Source of the DNA: Agarivorans aestuarii
GTDB taxonomy: Bacteria > Pseudomonadota > Gammaproteobacteria > Enterobacterales > Celerinatantimonadaceae
DNA: 64,000 nt
Direction of reading: 5' to 3'
Assembly (NCBI RefSeq): GCF_019670125.1
Contig: NZ_AP023033.1
Span: 3,089,001 to 3,153,000 of the forward strand
Part shown: positions 17,583 through 27,234 of the stretch, piece by piece
Layout of the letters: each line of letters starts with the position of its first letter
Numbering within the stretch: position 1 is the first letter of the stretch
Made by a program: the position numbers and the translations under genes
Notes under the pieces: generated by a model
Told to the model about the DNA's origin: nothing
The model's input: the letters and a program-made list of their open reading frames with translations, nothing else
The model's database searches: none

Positions 17583-17751
17583 AACAGCAAGTTTTTTAGA
17601 ATTGTTGATACCTAGAAAAGGCTAAGTAATTCAAACAACCCTATACAGCGGGAAAGTTTCAATTAAGTCATCTCAAACTCAATCTTCAAATGCGGCTAAC
17701 AGTTGCACTCGATGTGAAAACGATACCAGAAAACGATTTCAAGACAAGTCA
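17583..17751 (-). ncRNA. Candidate small RNA locus
   Basis: The segment lies between two good minus-strand terminators, so a transcript ending at 17554 must start inside it or read through from the repressor gene. I see no convincing long reading frame; an 18-codon frame near 17751-17695 begins right at the terminator T tract without a ribosome site. No clear sigma-70 promoter could be fixed by eye. It does not resemble any small RNA I can recall. Proposed from context only. Confidence 0.3.
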
Positions 17752-17774
17752 TAAAAAAGGCTGCAAGCAGCCTT
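17752..17774 (-). terminator. Terminator of the LacI-family repressor gene
   Basis: On the minus strand AAGGCTG-CTTG-CAGCCTT is followed directly by a T run (17757 down to 17753). It lies 22 bases after the repressor stop codon. Confidence 0.88.
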
Positions 17775-17796
17775 ATTGATTATTCTTTGAATTAGA

Positions 17797-18816
17797 TCAC
17801 GATTTATCGCTAGCGGAGTCTCGAACGATCAATTCTGGGTGGAATTTTAGATCCATTACATTCGGTCCCATTTCGTCATCTTTCGACTCTAAGATGTCGA
17901 TAGCTAACTGTGCAGCACGTTTACCCATGTCTTCAATTGGGTAGCGAACCGTAGTTAGTTTAGGGTGAACAAAACGCGCATAGTGGTTATCGTCGTAACC
18001 CACTACAGAAATTTGACCCGGGATATCGTAGCCCTTATCACGCAGTGCTGATAACGCGCCTGCCACCATAGAGTCGTTGTAACCAACAATGGCACTAAAC
18101 TCTACACCACGCTCTAGCAGTTTATCTACAGCTTGGCTGCCACCCACTTCGTCGGGATAAGCTCGCGCAATTAATTGCTCATTAAGCGGACCAGAGCTTT
18201 CTTCCATCGCTTGGCGATAACCCGATAAACGCTCTACACCATCAGTAAATGACAAGTCATCGGTGGTGATAAACGCAATATCTTTATGGCCTTTTTCAAG
18301 TAGGAATGAAGTCGCTTTATAACAGCCTTCATGGTTGTCTAAATACACACAACGATTTTCAAAACCCGGTACTAAGCGGTTAATAAAAATAAATGGAGTA
18401 TCACAATCCGCCACTTCGCGTAGCTCTTCATCACTTAAAGCCATTGAGTGAACAATTACTGCATCACATTGGCGCTGCAATAAAATATCAATGGCGTGGC
18501 GTTCTTTTTCTGCACTATGGTGACCAGACATCACAATGGTGTATTTATCAGACTCATCAACAACTTCTTCAATGCCTTTCATCATCTGCACGAAGAATGG
18601 ACCACCGCCTAAGTCACCCACGATTAAGCCTATGCAATCTGAGCGCTTGCTCACTAAAGCTTGGGCAAAGCTATTAGGGCGATAATGCAGTTCTTCCATC
18701 GCTCTGAGTACGGCCTCTCGTTTCTCCGGGGCTACCTGGGCAGTATTGTTAATAACACGAGATACTGTTGAAATAGATACATTCGCCAACTGAGAAACGT
18801 CTTTAATTGTGGCCAA
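17797..18816 (-). CDS. LacI-family transcriptional regulator, GalR/GalS-like
   Basis: A 339-residue repressor with an N-terminal helix-turn-helix and hinge (residues 2-60; TIKDVSQLANVSISTVSRVI, then YRPNSFAQALVSKR) and a periplasmic-binding-protein-type effector domain (about 62-325). Stretches such as GFENRC, GGSQAVDKLLERG, YNDSMVAGALSAL and LTTVRYPIEDM are shared with E. coli GalR and GalS, so a sugar effector of the galactose type is the best guess. No sugar genes adjoin it; upstream lies divergent pdxH. A half-site like GalR operators occurs at 18906-18920, too weak to call. A strong terminator follows the gene. Confidence 0.88.
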   Translation of the reverse strand: MATIKDVSQLANVSISTVSRVINNTAQVAPEKREAVLRAMEELHYRPNSFAQALVSKRSDCIGLIVGDLGGGPFFVQMMKGIEEVVDESDKYTIVMSGHHSAEKERHAIDILLQRQCDAVIVHSMALSDEELREVADCDTPFIFINRLVPGFENRCVYLDNHEGCYKATSFLLEKGHKDIAFITTDDLSFTDGVERLSGYRQAMEESSGPLNEQLIARAYPDEVGGSQAVDKLLERGVEFSAIVGYNDSMVAGALSALRDKGYDIPGQISVVGYDDNHYARFVHPKLTTVRYPIEDMGKRAAQLAIDILESKDDEMGPNVMDLKFHPELIVRDSASDKS

Positions 18817-19012
18817 ATTACTTACCCTCTTTTCGTCTGCTAAGCAGAATTAAACCTGAAACTCAAACTAGGCAAAACTATATCAAGCCAAAGCAAAACT
18901 TGATAGTGAAACCGTGCTACAGAGTGTAAACTATGATCTTTAGTCAGGTTCGCTATTTTTATCCTTTTATGCAAATTTTGTTTGTTGCATCAACTAATTA
19001 AGCAAGTCAATT

Positions 19013-19666
19013 ATGTCACTCTTAAGTAAAATACGCTGCGCGCTAACCTTAGGCCAAGGGGTGCTGCTTTCTCCGCCAGAACCAAAAGGAAACGAAGATC
19101 CTTTTGAGCTATTTGGTGATTGGTTTAAACAAGCAGAGAAATCGGGCATTGTTCTGCCAGAGTCAATGACCATTTCTTCGGTTGGCCCAGACGGCCGTCC
19201 CTCGGCACGGGTGGTATTACTCAAAGACTTTGATCAACAAGGTTTCGTTTTTTATACCAATTATGGCAGTAGAAAGGGCCAAGAGTTAGAAGCTCATCCT
19301 CTTGCTTGCCTTACTTTTCATTGGAATATATTACAGCGCCAAGTTCGAATTGAAGGCCGTGTAGAGCGAGTAAGTAAAGAGGAATCAGAAGCTTACTTCC
19401 ATAGTCGAGGCCGGGGTAGTCAAATTGGTGCCTGGGCGAGCCACCAAAGCCAAGTTATCTCAAACCGCGAAGTGCTCGAACAACAAGTGGAACACTACAA
19501 ACAGAAGTTCCCTAACAAAACCATCCCATTACCTGAGTTTTGGGGTGGCTACCGGGTGATCCCAGATACCATTGAGTTCTGGCAAGGCAAAGCAGATCGA
19601 TTACACGATCGCTTTCGCTATACCAGTGATGCCAAAGGTTGGAAGATAGACCGCCTTAGCCCTTAG
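19013..19666 (+). CDS. pdxH: Pyridoxamine 5'-phosphate oxidase
   Basis: FMN-dependent oxidase making pyridoxal 5'-phosphate from pyridoxine or pyridoxamine phosphate, the last step of vitamin B6 synthesis and salvage. The 217 residues match E. coli PdxH (218). Characteristic segments are RPSARVVLLKDFDQQGFVFYTNY (split: RPSARVVLLKDFD, GFVFYTNYGSRKG), HWNILQRQVRIEG, SRGRGSQIGAWAS and the C-terminal EFWQGKADRLHDRFRY with the FMN- and PLP-contacting Arg and His. It is transcribed away from the repressor gene and converges on slt; the two coding ends overlap by 11 bases. Confidence 0.97.
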   Translation: MSLLSKIRCALTLGQGVLLSPPEPKGNEDPFELFGDWFKQAEKSGIVLPESMTISSVGPDGRPSARVVLLKDFDQQGFVFYTNYGSRKGQELEAHPLACLTFHWNILQRQVRIEGRVERVSKEESEAYFHSRGRGSQIGAWASHQSQVISNREVLEQQVEHYKQKFPNKTIPLPEFWGGYRVIPDTIEFWQGKADRLHDRFRYTSDAKGWKIDRLSP

Positions 19667-21596
19667 AACCACCGTATTGGTAACCCAATTCATTGAGCGT
19701 TAAAAACGGCGTAAGTTGCTGCTTACGCCGATACTGGTATACCACCTGGTAAGCCAGCACACTTTGCACATAATGGCGGGTTTCCTTAAAGGGAATAGAC
19801 TCTACCCACACATCAGCAGGCACATCACCACGCTCCTTCAACCAGCGATTTACTCGATGTGGCCCTGCGTTGTAGGCGGCTGCAGCAAGTATTCGATTTC
19901 CTTGATAGCGATTAAGTAAACCATCAAAGTAAGCACTGCCCAAACGTATATTGTCTTCAGGTTCGAACAATTGGCTTCGCGAGCGATAACGGAAACCTAT
20001 TTTTCTTGCGGTTTCTTTGGCTGTAGCTGGCATTAGTTGCATTAAACCACGCGCGCCTACCGAGCTTTGAGCCAATGGGTACATGGCGCTTTCTTGACGA
20101 GCCACTGCATACAGTAAACTGGCTTCCACCTGCCGTTTATTAGCAAAATACTCAAACTCTTTAGAGAAGCTAAGAGGAAAACGCATTTCTAACTGATCCC
20201 ACTGCTTTGCAACAATCGATGCTTGAACCGCTAAATCTTGCCAATCATTATTAAGCGCCAACACACCTAGATCGAGCTGGCGCAATAAACTTGAACGGCG
20301 CAACAAGGTGTCCCACTCGGTTCGGGCAGAATAATACTCACCCAAAGCAAGTAGCTCAGTGACTTTAAGCACCACGGGGTGTTGATTGAGCTGCTTCAGC
20401 GTATCGCCAGTAGTGATATGACGCTGCTCGCCCAGTTGATAGGGTTGCTGCAAAAACTGCGCAGACAAAAAGCCGTGATAACTGCGCTCTTTAGCCAGTA
20501 GTTCGAGTGTGGGCTGAGCTCGCTCTTTTTGCCCTAAAGCAACCAGTGAGCGGGCTTGCCAGTAAGTCCAACGTTCTTGTTTTTGCTTAGCTTCTGGAAG
20601 GCGAGCAATCCACAAGCCTATTTGATCCCATTGCTGCTCCGCTATCGCTAGACGAATTCGACGTTCAATTGTCGCCGAATCGGGGTTAAGGCGTAATTGT
20701 CGGTCGGCCCATTTCAATAATTCCGGGCTTTTATCGCTAATCACCTTGCGGATCAAATAGCGTTCAACACTAAAGTACAAGGTATCTGATTTAGCCAATA
20801 CTTTCGACCAACGCTCAATATGTTCGACCGCCGACTCTAAGTCTGAGCGGGCTAGCCGCTTAATGGCGAGTAAAGCGACTTCTTGATGGCGGCTAGATTG
20901 GTTTATCTCTAACTTACTGGAGCTTAATACTGCCATAGGCTTAACATAAGCGTCGGTTAATAACTTAGCATCGGCTTTCTTAGAATCAGATAATGACTTC
21001 GCTAGATACTTCATTAAGCCGGGCTTGCTGGCTTGAAAACTCAATAGCATTCTTTGCCAACGTAACTGATCGCTGATGTTGCCAGCTTTTTCCCAGCTAT
21101 CGAATAAGGGATCGCAGGATTTAGGCCGGGAGCGCCCATGCAGCCACAGATTCTCGGCGCCTTGCCAGGCTTGGCTAGCGTCCCCCACTTTAAGTTGCGC
21201 GTAATAATGGTGGCACTGCAAATCGATACTATTGGGTAATTTGGGGTAAAACTCTAAGTAACTTTGCCACTGCTTGCGTCTGGCCAGCTCCAGCATAAAG
21301 CTGCGCTGCAGGGCATTGCTTAAATAAGATTGAGGATAGTCTACAATAAACTGCTCAACTTGCTGGCGAGAAGCCTTACGCAATTGGCCACGCAATTGAT
21401 AATACTGAAGGTGATCAACCAGAGGGTAAGCCGCTAGTTTCTCAATAGACTTTTCTGCCTGCGCCCATTTGTCGGCGCGTTGCAGTTTTCTTATATCTTT
21501 ATAAGACTGCTGTTGGGGGCTTAACTCTATAGCATGAGCCATGCCCAAGCTGCCACAAACCAAACAAACCAGTACTCGCCAAAACCGCTTGAGCAT
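19656..21596 (-). CDS. slt: Soluble lytic murein transglycosylase (Slt70 type)
   Basis: Periplasmic enzyme that cleaves peptidoglycan glycan strands with formation of 1,6-anhydromuramic acid. The 646 residues match Slt70 (645 precursor). A signal peptide (residues 1-22, ending GMAHA) leads to a long superhelical alpha-repeat domain (about 25-450), a linker domain, then the lysozyme-like catalytic domain (about 490-620). The catalytic glutamate is Glu502 in YAVARQESAMYP, followed by GARGLMQLMPATA and AAYNAGPHRV. It converges on pdxH with an 11-base overlap of coding ends, and lies 36 bases downstream of yejF. Confidence 0.96.
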   Translation of the reverse strand: MLKRFWRVLVCLVCGSLGMAHAIELSPQQQSYKDIRKLQRADKWAQAEKSIEKLAAYPLVDHLQYYQLRGQLRKASRQQVEQFIVDYPQSYLSNALQRSFMLELARRKQWQSYLEFYPKLPNSIDLQCHHYYAQLKVGDASQAWQGAENLWLHGRSRPKSCDPLFDSWEKAGNISDQLRWQRMLLSFQASKPGLMKYLAKSLSDSKKADAKLLTDAYVKPMAVLSSSKLEINQSSRHQEVALLAIKRLARSDLESAVEHIERWSKVLAKSDTLYFSVERYLIRKVISDKSPELLKWADRQLRLNPDSATIERRIRLAIAEQQWDQIGLWIARLPEAKQKQERWTYWQARSLVALGQKERAQPTLELLAKERSYHGFLSAQFLQQPYQLGEQRHITTGDTLKQLNQHPVVLKVTELLALGEYYSARTEWDTLLRRSSLLRQLDLGVLALNNDWQDLAVQASIVAKQWDQLEMRFPLSFSKEFEYFANKRQVEASLLYAVARQESAMYPLAQSSVGARGLMQLMPATAKETARKIGFRYRSRSQLFEPEDNIRLGSAYFDGLLNRYQGNRILAAAAYNAGPHRVNRWLKERGDVPADVWVESIPFKETRHYVQSVLAYQVVYQYRRKQQLTPFLTLNELGYQYGGSKG

Positions 21597-21632
21597 TACT
21601 CGTGGCGCCCTATCAAAAGAAACTACTGATAT

Positions 21633-23204
21633 TTAGATTAACGCAGCATTGATCAATCGGCGAGTATAATCTTGCTTCGCATCAGAAAAAATTTGCTCGG
21701 TTTCGCCTTGCTCTACCAGTTGGCCATGTTGCATCACCATCACTCGATGACATAAGGCGCGAATAACCGCCAAATCATGGCTAATGAACAAATAGCTAAG
21801 GTTATATTTTACCTGAAGTTTTTTTAGTAGTTCTAAGAGTTGCTTTTGTACCGTGCTATCTAAAGCCGAAGTGGGCTCATCCAAAATAAGTACTTCTGGC
21901 TTTAATACCAAGGCTCGCGCTAAAGAGATGCGCTGACGTTGACCACCAGAGAACTCGTGTGGATAACGATGCATGGTATCGGGCTCTAGACCAACATCTT
22001 GCAAGGCTTCAGAGACTCGTTGCTCAAGTTGCTGCTGGTTAAGATCGAAGTGTAGGTTTAAGCCTTCACCTATAATTTGTAGTACCGACATGCGGGGGCT
22101 TAAACTAGAAAACGGGTCTTGAAAGACAATTTGCATAAAACGCCGCAAAGGCCGCATCTGCTTTACCCCATAGTCATGAATAAATTCACGCTTAAAAGCA
22201 ATTTCACCTTCGCTATCAATCAACCTAAGCACCGCTTGAGCTAAGGTACTTTTGCCCGAACCACTTTCGCCCACAATGCCCAAAGTCTCACCACGCTTTA
22301 AGTGAAAGTCGATGCTATTGACTGCTTTAATGTGATCAACAGTGCGTTGCAAAAAGCCTCGCTTAATCGGGAACCATACCTTTAACTTGCTCGCCTCTAA
22401 CAATAGCTCTTGCTTAGCGGCTGGCAGTTGTTCGCGCACGGGCTCAGAATCGAGCAATATTTTGGTGTAGCTGTGCTGAGGAGAAGAAAACAGATCCTTA
22501 CAGGTATTTAGCTCCACCAACTCTCCTGCTTTCATCACCGCCACGCGGTCTGCGTAGTTGCGCACCACATTTAAGTCGTGAGTAATCAGCAAAATGGCCA
22601 TACCTAGCTTTTGCTGTAACTCTTTTAGCAACTCCAATATTTGCAGTTGAATGGTTACATCCAAGGCAGTGGTTGGCTCATCGGCAATCAGTAACCGAGG
22701 CTCGGTGGCCAAGGCCATGGCTATCATTACCCGCTGGCGCTGACCACCAGATAATTGATGAGGAAAACTATTTAAACGTTTTTCTGGCTCTACAATGCCA
22801 ACCAAGTTAAGCAGTTCCAGCACTCGGTCGCGAGCTTGTTGCTTGTGCATGCCTCGATGAACACAAAGCACTTCGCTGATTTGCTTTTCAACACTATGTA
22901 AGGGGTTGAGCGAGGTGAGTGGCTCTTGAAATATCATCGCGATTTGATCGCCACGCAGCGCTTGCAGCAACTTCTTCGGTTGATTAAGTACCGACTTTTG
23001 CTGCAATAGAATCTCGCCCTTAACCTCGGCTTTATCGCCCAACAAAGACAATACCGATAAAGCTGTGACCGACTTACCCGAGCCGCTCTCCCCCACCAGG
23101 GCGAGAATTTCTCCAGCGTGTACATCAAAACTCACTTGCTTAACAACGGGCTCTGGCAGACCAAAACACACCGATAGCTGTTTTACTTCTAATAACTTTT
23201 TCAT
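21633..23204 (-). CDS. yejF: Peptide ABC transporter ATPase, double-domain (YejF)
   Basis: ATPase of the YejABEF importer, which in enterics takes up peptides and microcin C. The 523 residues contain two complete ABC domains in tandem: the first with Walker [11 protein letters not shown], signature LSGGQRQRV and Walker [13 protein letters not shown], the second with [19 protein letters not shown] and [12 protein letters not shown]. Each is followed by an oligopeptide-transporter C-terminal stretch, and both ATP sites look functional. It is the last gene of the yejA-B-E-F operon, 10 bases after yejE. Confidence 0.95.
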   Translation of the reverse strand: MKKLLEVKQLSVCFGLPEPVVKQVSFDVHAGEILALVGESGSGKSVTALSVLSLLGDKAEVKGEILLQQKSVLNQPKKLLQALRGDQIAMIFQEPLTSLNPLHSVEKQISEVLCVHRGMHKQQARDRVLELLNLVGIVEPEKRLNSFPHQLSGGQRQRVMIAMALATEPRLLIADEPTTALDVTIQLQILELLKELQQKLGMAILLITHDLNVVRNYADRVAVMKAGELVELNTCKDLFSSPQHSYTKILLDSEPVREQLPAAKQELLLEASKLKVWFPIKRGFLQRTVDHIKAVNSIDFHLKRGETLGIVGESGSGKSTLAQAVLRLIDSEGEIAFKREFIHDYGVKQMRPLRRFMQIVFQDPFSSLSPRMSVLQIIGEGLNLHFDLNQQQLEQRVSEALQDVGLEPDTMHRYPHEFSGGQRQRISLARALVLKPEVLILDEPTSALDSTVQKQLLELLKKLQVKYNLSYLFISHDLAVIRALCHRVMVMQHGQLVEQGETEQIFSDAKQDYTRRLINAALI

Positions 23205-23214
23205 GCTCAGCTAC

Positions 23215-24267
23215 CTACACACGTTTTCTAGGGTCAAAGGCATCACGGGCAGCTTCGCCAATAAATACCAGCAAAATGAGAATAATCGACATTGAGAAGA
23301 ACGCGGTGATGCCTAGCCACGGCGCTTGCAGGTTATTTTTGCCTTGGGCGACCATTTCACCTAAAGATGGAGAGCCAGGTGGCAAACCAAAACCTAGGTA
23401 ATCTAAACCGGTTAAAGCAGTTAAGCCGCCGATAAAAATAAACGGCATAAAAGTTAATGTAGCTATCATCGCATTAGGCAGTATATGTCGTGCCATTATC
23501 GCTCTGTCGCCGACACCTAAGGCACGGGCCGCTTTTACATACTCTAAATTACGGCCTCGTAAAAACTCTGCACGTACTACATCAACCAAACTCATCCAGC
23601 TAAATAGCAGCAATATGCCTAATAACCACCAAAAGTTTGGCTGCACTAAGCTAGAAAGAATGATTAGCAAGAACATTTGCGGCATGCCTGACCAAATCTC
23701 AATAAAGCGCTGGCCAAACAAATCCACACGGCCACCAAAGTAGCCTTGCATGGCTCCCACCGCTACGCCAATAACTGAACTGCTTATGGCTAGCACTAAG
23801 GCAAACAATACCGACAAACGAAAACCATATAACAAGCGAGCAAATACATCTCTAGCTTGGTCGTCGGTACCTAACCAATTGACCGAAGTAGGTGGTGAAG
23901 GCGATGGAATATTTAAGTTGTAATTGATTGTGCCATAGGAAAAACGCACCGGCGGCCAAAGCATCCAACCGCCTTGTTCCTCAATTAACTCTTGAATATA
24001 AGGCTCGGAATAATCAGCCGCTAAATCAAAGTTTCCACCAAAGTCGAGCTCGGTATAGTCACTGACTACCGGCATCATCCATTGCTGTTGATAGCGGATA
24101 AGCACCGGTTTGTCGTTAGCAATAAACTCGGCAAACAAGCTGGTGAAAAACAATAATATGAATAACCAAAAACTCCAATAACCGCGTCGGTTAGCTTTAA
24201 ACTGCAACCAACGACGCTGGTTTAAAGGGCTAGCTTTAACGCGCTTCCATTGAGCGACAACTCCCAT
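23215..24267 (-). CDS. yejE: Peptide ABC transporter permease (YejE)
   Basis: Inner-membrane permease subunit of the YejABEF importer. From the ATG at 24267 it has 350 residues. It opens with a basic segment (NQRRWLQFKANRRGYWSFW) that matches E. coli YejE, one N-terminal helix, a periplasmic loop containing ANDKPVLIRY, then the five-helix BPD permease domain with the EAA loop (EYVKAARALGVGDRAIMARHI, split as EYVKAARALGV and GDRAIMARHI) that contacts the ATPase. The chosen start has a GGGAGG ribosome site seven bases before it and lies one base after the yejB stop; the longer frame overlapping yejB is not conserved. Confidence 0.95.
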   Translation of the reverse strand: MGVVAQWKRVKASPLNQRRWLQFKANRRGYWSFWLFILLFFTSLFAEFIANDKPVLIRYQQQWMMPVVSDYTELDFGGNFDLAADYSEPYIQELIEEQGGWMLWPPVRFSYGTINYNLNIPSPSPPTSVNWLGTDDQARDVFARLLYGFRLSVLFALVLAISSSVIGVAVGAMQGYFGGRVDLFGQRFIEIWSGMPQMFLLIILSSLVQPNFWWLLGILLLFSWMSLVDVVRAEFLRGRNLEYVKAARALGVGDRAIMARHILPNAMIATLTFMPFIFIGGLTALTGLDYLGFGLPPGSPSLGEMVAQGKNNLQAPWLGITAFFSMSIILILLVFIGEAARDAFDPRKRV

Positions 24268-24268
24268 G

Positions 24269-25360
24269 CTACTGCCTCCCTTCAAAGTTAATTCGAGGGT
24301 CAATCATGGTATAGGTAATGTCACTAATCAGTTTAAGCACCAAGCCAATTAAGGTAGACATGTACAAGGTACCAAACACAACTGGGTAATCACGGTTAAC
24401 CACCGCTTCAAAACCCAGTAAACCTAAGCCATCTAGGGAGAAGATAACTTCAATCATGAATGAGCCGGTTAAGAAAATACTGATTAAGGTAGCTGGCAAA
24501 CTAGAGATAACCAATAACATGGCATTACGAAAAACGTGGCCATACAGTACGCGGTTTTCGCTTAAGCCCTTAGCGCGCGCAGTAAGCACATATTGCTTGT
24601 TAATCTCATCTAGGAAGGAGTTTTTGGTCAGCATAGTTAGGGTGGCAAAACTGCTAATTACCATTGCCGTTACCGGTAAGGCGAGGTGCCAAAAGTAATC
24701 ACCCACTTTGCCTAGTAAACTCAGTTCATCCCAGTTGCTAGAGGTTAAACCACGCAGAGGGAACCAATCCCAATAACTACCACCAGCAAAAAGTACAATC
24801 AGCATAATCGCGAATAAGAAATTGGGAATAGCAAAACCAATCGTAACCGCTGTTGAACTCCAAACATCAAAGCGGCTGCCGTGTTGTACCGCTTTGCGGA
24901 TCCCCAAAGGGATAGAGATACCGTAGACCAACAAGGTGGTCCATAAACCCAGAGATATCGACACCGGCATTTTTTCGAGAATGAGGTCCACCACCGAGCT
25001 ATCTCGATAAAAACTATCGCCAAAATCGAAACGCAGGTAGTTGCCTAGCATTTCAAAGTAACGTTCATGTAAGGGTTTATCAAAACCATAGAGCTGTTCT
25101 AACTCTTCTACCAGCTCTGGCGGTAAACCTTGAGCACCTCGATACTGGCTAGAATTACCCCCGTTATTGCTTTGAATAATCTCGGTATCTACACCGGAAT
25201 CAACGCGGCGGGTAGCGGAGGTATCAATGCCCTGTATCTTGGCAATGGCTTGTTCAACCGGACCACCGGGCGCCGATTGAATAATAAGAAAGTTGAGAGT
25301 CATGATCCCCAACAAGGTGGGGATCATCAATAATAAACGACGAAGAATGTAGCTAGTCAT
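24269..25360 (-). CDS. yejB: Peptide ABC transporter permease (YejB)
   Basis: Inner-membrane permease partner of YejE. The 363 residues from the ATG at 25360 begin [19 protein letters not shown], the DppB-type N-terminal helix, followed by the conserved [11 protein letters not shown] loop, a long periplasmic insertion and the five-helix permease core with the EAA loop [24 protein letters not shown] at 25375 would overlap the end of yejA by eight bases and add five residues; it is nearer a GGTGGG sequence, so the exact start is not certain. Confidence 0.93.
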   Translation of the reverse strand: MTSYILRRLLLMIPTLLGIMTLNFLIIQSAPGGPVEQAIAKIQGIDTSATRRVDSGVDTEIIQSNNGGNSSQYRGAQGLPPELVEELEQLYGFDKPLHERYFEMLGNYLRFDFGDSFYRDSSVVDLILEKMPVSISLGLWTTLLVYGISIPLGIRKAVQHGSRFDVWSSTAVTIGFAIPNFLFAIMLIVLFAGGSYWDWFPLRGLTSSNWDELSLLGKVGDYFWHLALPVTAMVISSFATLTMLTKNSFLDEINKQYVLTARAKGLSENRVLYGHVFRNAMLLVISSLPATLISIFLTGSFMIEVIFSLDGLGLLGFEAVVNRDYPVVFGTLYMSTLIGLVLKLISDITYTMIDPRINFEGRQ

Positions 25361-25367
25361 TGGGTAA

Positions 25368-27140
25368 CTATTCAACCCACCAGCTATCTAAACCAAGCGC
25401 ATACTTAGGATTACGCTGTGGGCGTTTAAGCTTGTCCCAGTAGGCAACCCGCCAAGCATTTAAATGCCATTGCGGCACCACATAATATGACCACAACAAT
25501 ACCCGATCTAAGGCACGGGTAGCATCGATAAGTGCTTGTCGGTCATCGGCAGCAATAATCGCTTCGATAAGGCTATCAATCACTGGGCTGTTTACACCAA
25601 TGATATTGCGCGAACCAACATGCTCAGCCGCTTTACTTCCCCAAAAATCGCGCTGTTCATTACCCGGTGAAGAAGACTGACCAAAGCTGCCCACCACCAT
25701 GTCAAAATCAAAGTTCTGAACACGATTCACATACTGAGAGACATCTACCACGCGAACTTCGGTGCTAATGCCAATTTTTTGCAGGTTACGGGTATATGGC
25801 AGCACAATGCGCTCGAAGGTTTTTTGATACAACAAAAACTCGATATGCATTTGTTTGCCATTTGTATCCACTAGCTTGCCTTTATCTAAGCTCCAGCCAG
25901 CACCTTTTAACAAAGCCAATGCTTCACGCATTTGCGGACGAATATTTCCGTCACCGCGGGTTTTGTCTAAAGTGAATTCTTTAGTGAATACCTCTTCCGG
26001 TAGCTGCTTTTTAAAGGGCTCGAGTAAAGCCAACTCGCCGCCTTCAGGTAAACCGGTTGATGCCAGTTCCGATGCAGCAAAATAACTATTGGTACGTTTG
26101 TAGGCACCGTAAAACAATTGCTCGTTAGTCCATTCAAAATCAAACAGCAAACCAATCGCTTTGCGCACATCGCTTTGTTTAAACAAATCACGACGGGTAT
26201 TAAATACAAAGCCTTGCATGCCTTGAGGATTTTCATTTTGCAGGGTGTCGGTGTGTACTTTTCCACTGTCGAACATTGGGCCCGTGTAGGCGGTTGCCCA
26301 ATCTTTAGCGCTAGTTTCAATACGGTAATCGATGCGACCCGACTTAAATGCTTCTAATGCAACCGACGAGTCTCGGTAATACTCATACTTTATTTCTGCA
26401 AAGTTATAACGTCCGCGATTAATCGGTAAGTCTTTTGCCCAATAGTCTGTGACTCGTTGGTAGCTAATCGAACGGCCGGTATCAAACTCGCCCAATTTAT
26501 AGGGGCCAGAACCTAGAGGAACAGTTAAATCCGCCTTGGAGAAATCATGATTTTGCCAAAAGTGCTTAGGCAATATCGGCAGCTGTCCCAAGATAAGTGG
26601 TAACTCGCGGTTGGTACCATCGGCAAATGTAAAACGCACACTCGATGCAGACTCGGCTTTTACTTCTTTAATGCTGCCATAATAAGCGCGGTAAAATGGC
26701 GCGCCTTTTTCTATCAATAAGTTAAAGGTGAACACCACATCTTCTGCAGTTACTGGCTTGCCATCGTGAAAGCGCGCTTCGGGGCGAAGGTTAAAACGAA
26801 CCCAAGAGCGATCTGCTGGTAAATCAATGCTCTCGGCCAATAAGCCATATTGAGCGAACGCTTCATCATCGTTGCTGGTTAATAGGGTATCGTAGATTTG
26901 GCCAACACCAGCAGCGGCGTTGCCTTTCACAATGAAGGGGTTAAAAGTATCAAAGGTGCCTTGCGCTTCATGAGTCACACTACCCTTCTTGGGCGCATCA
27001 ACATTCACATAAGGTAGGTGGCTAAAATCTGCGGCTAAGGCAGGTTCACCGTGCATCACTAGGGCGTGGGAGCGAACAAAATCTTCGGCATGAGCTACGT
27101 TTAAAACCAAAAGTGCAAAAGCCGATAACAGCCATTTCAT
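25368..27140 (-). CDS. yejA: Periplasmic peptide-binding protein of the YejABEF importer
   Basis: Extracytoplasmic solute-binding protein (SBP_bac_5 family) that delivers peptides to YejB/YejE. The 590 residues (E. coli YejA about 604) begin with a Sec signal peptide ([18 protein letters not shown], cleavage after about residue 18). Typical segments are [22 protein letters not shown] near the start (split: [21 protein letters not shown]), [22 protein letters not shown] and [19 protein letters not shown]. It is the first gene of the yej operon, with its promoter expected in the 94 bases before it. The order A-B-E-F is the same as in enterics. Confidence 0.94.
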   Translation of the reverse strand: MKWLLSAFALLVLNVAHAEDFVRSHALVMHGEPALAADFSHLPYVNVDAPKKGSVTHEAQGTFDTFNPFIVKGNAAAGVGQIYDTLLTSNDDEAFAQYGLLAESIDLPADRSWVRFNLRPEARFHDGKPVTAEDVVFTFNLLIEKGAPFYRAYYGSIKEVKAESASSVRFTFADGTNRELPLILGQLPILPKHFWQNHDFSKADLTVPLGSGPYKLGEFDTGRSISYQRVTDYWAKDLPINRGRYNFAEIKYEYYRDSSVALEAFKSGRIDYRIETSAKDWATAYTGPMFDSGKVHTDTLQNENPQGMQGFVFNTRRDLFKQSDVRKAIGLLFDFEWTNEQLFYGAYKRTNSYFAASELASTGLPEGGELALLEPFKKQLPEEVFTKEFTLDKTRGDGNIRPQMREALALLKGAGWSLDKGKLVDTNGKQMHIEFLLYQKTFERIVLPYTRNLQKIGISTEVRVVDVSQYVNRVQNFDFDMVVGSFGQSSSPGNEQRDFWGSKAAEHVGSRNIIGVNSPVIDSLIEAIIAADDRQALIDATRALDRVLLWSYYVVPQWHLNAWRVAYWDKLKRPQRNPKYALGLDSWWVE

Positions 27141-27234
27141 GATACGCGGATCCTTATTGAGTGAGTCGAATCATCGACTTAACTAATATCTAGTTCTAGT
27201 TATAACCGACTCGAAAGCAAAAGATAAAGGCCTA

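Larger units (their letters stand above)
17346..17796. other. 451-bp intergenic region with two minus-strand terminators
   Basis: No protein gene is supported here. It holds two separate minus-strand terminators (17752-17774 and 17554-17582) with about 170 bases between them. The first ends the repressor gene; the second has no annotated gene before it, which is why a small RNA between them is proposed. The rest should contain the yeeZ-ltaE promoter. Confidence 0.6.

Noticed and set aside
17695-17751. 18-codon frame (begins MTCLEIVFW) after the repressor terminator
   Set aside because: Its ATG lies within the terminator T tract with no ribosome site, and no family resemblance is seen.
18906-18921. 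GalR-type operator upstream of the LacI-family gene
   Set aside because: Only one half-site (GTGAAACCG) fits the consensus; the other half does not, so autoregulation cannot be claimed.
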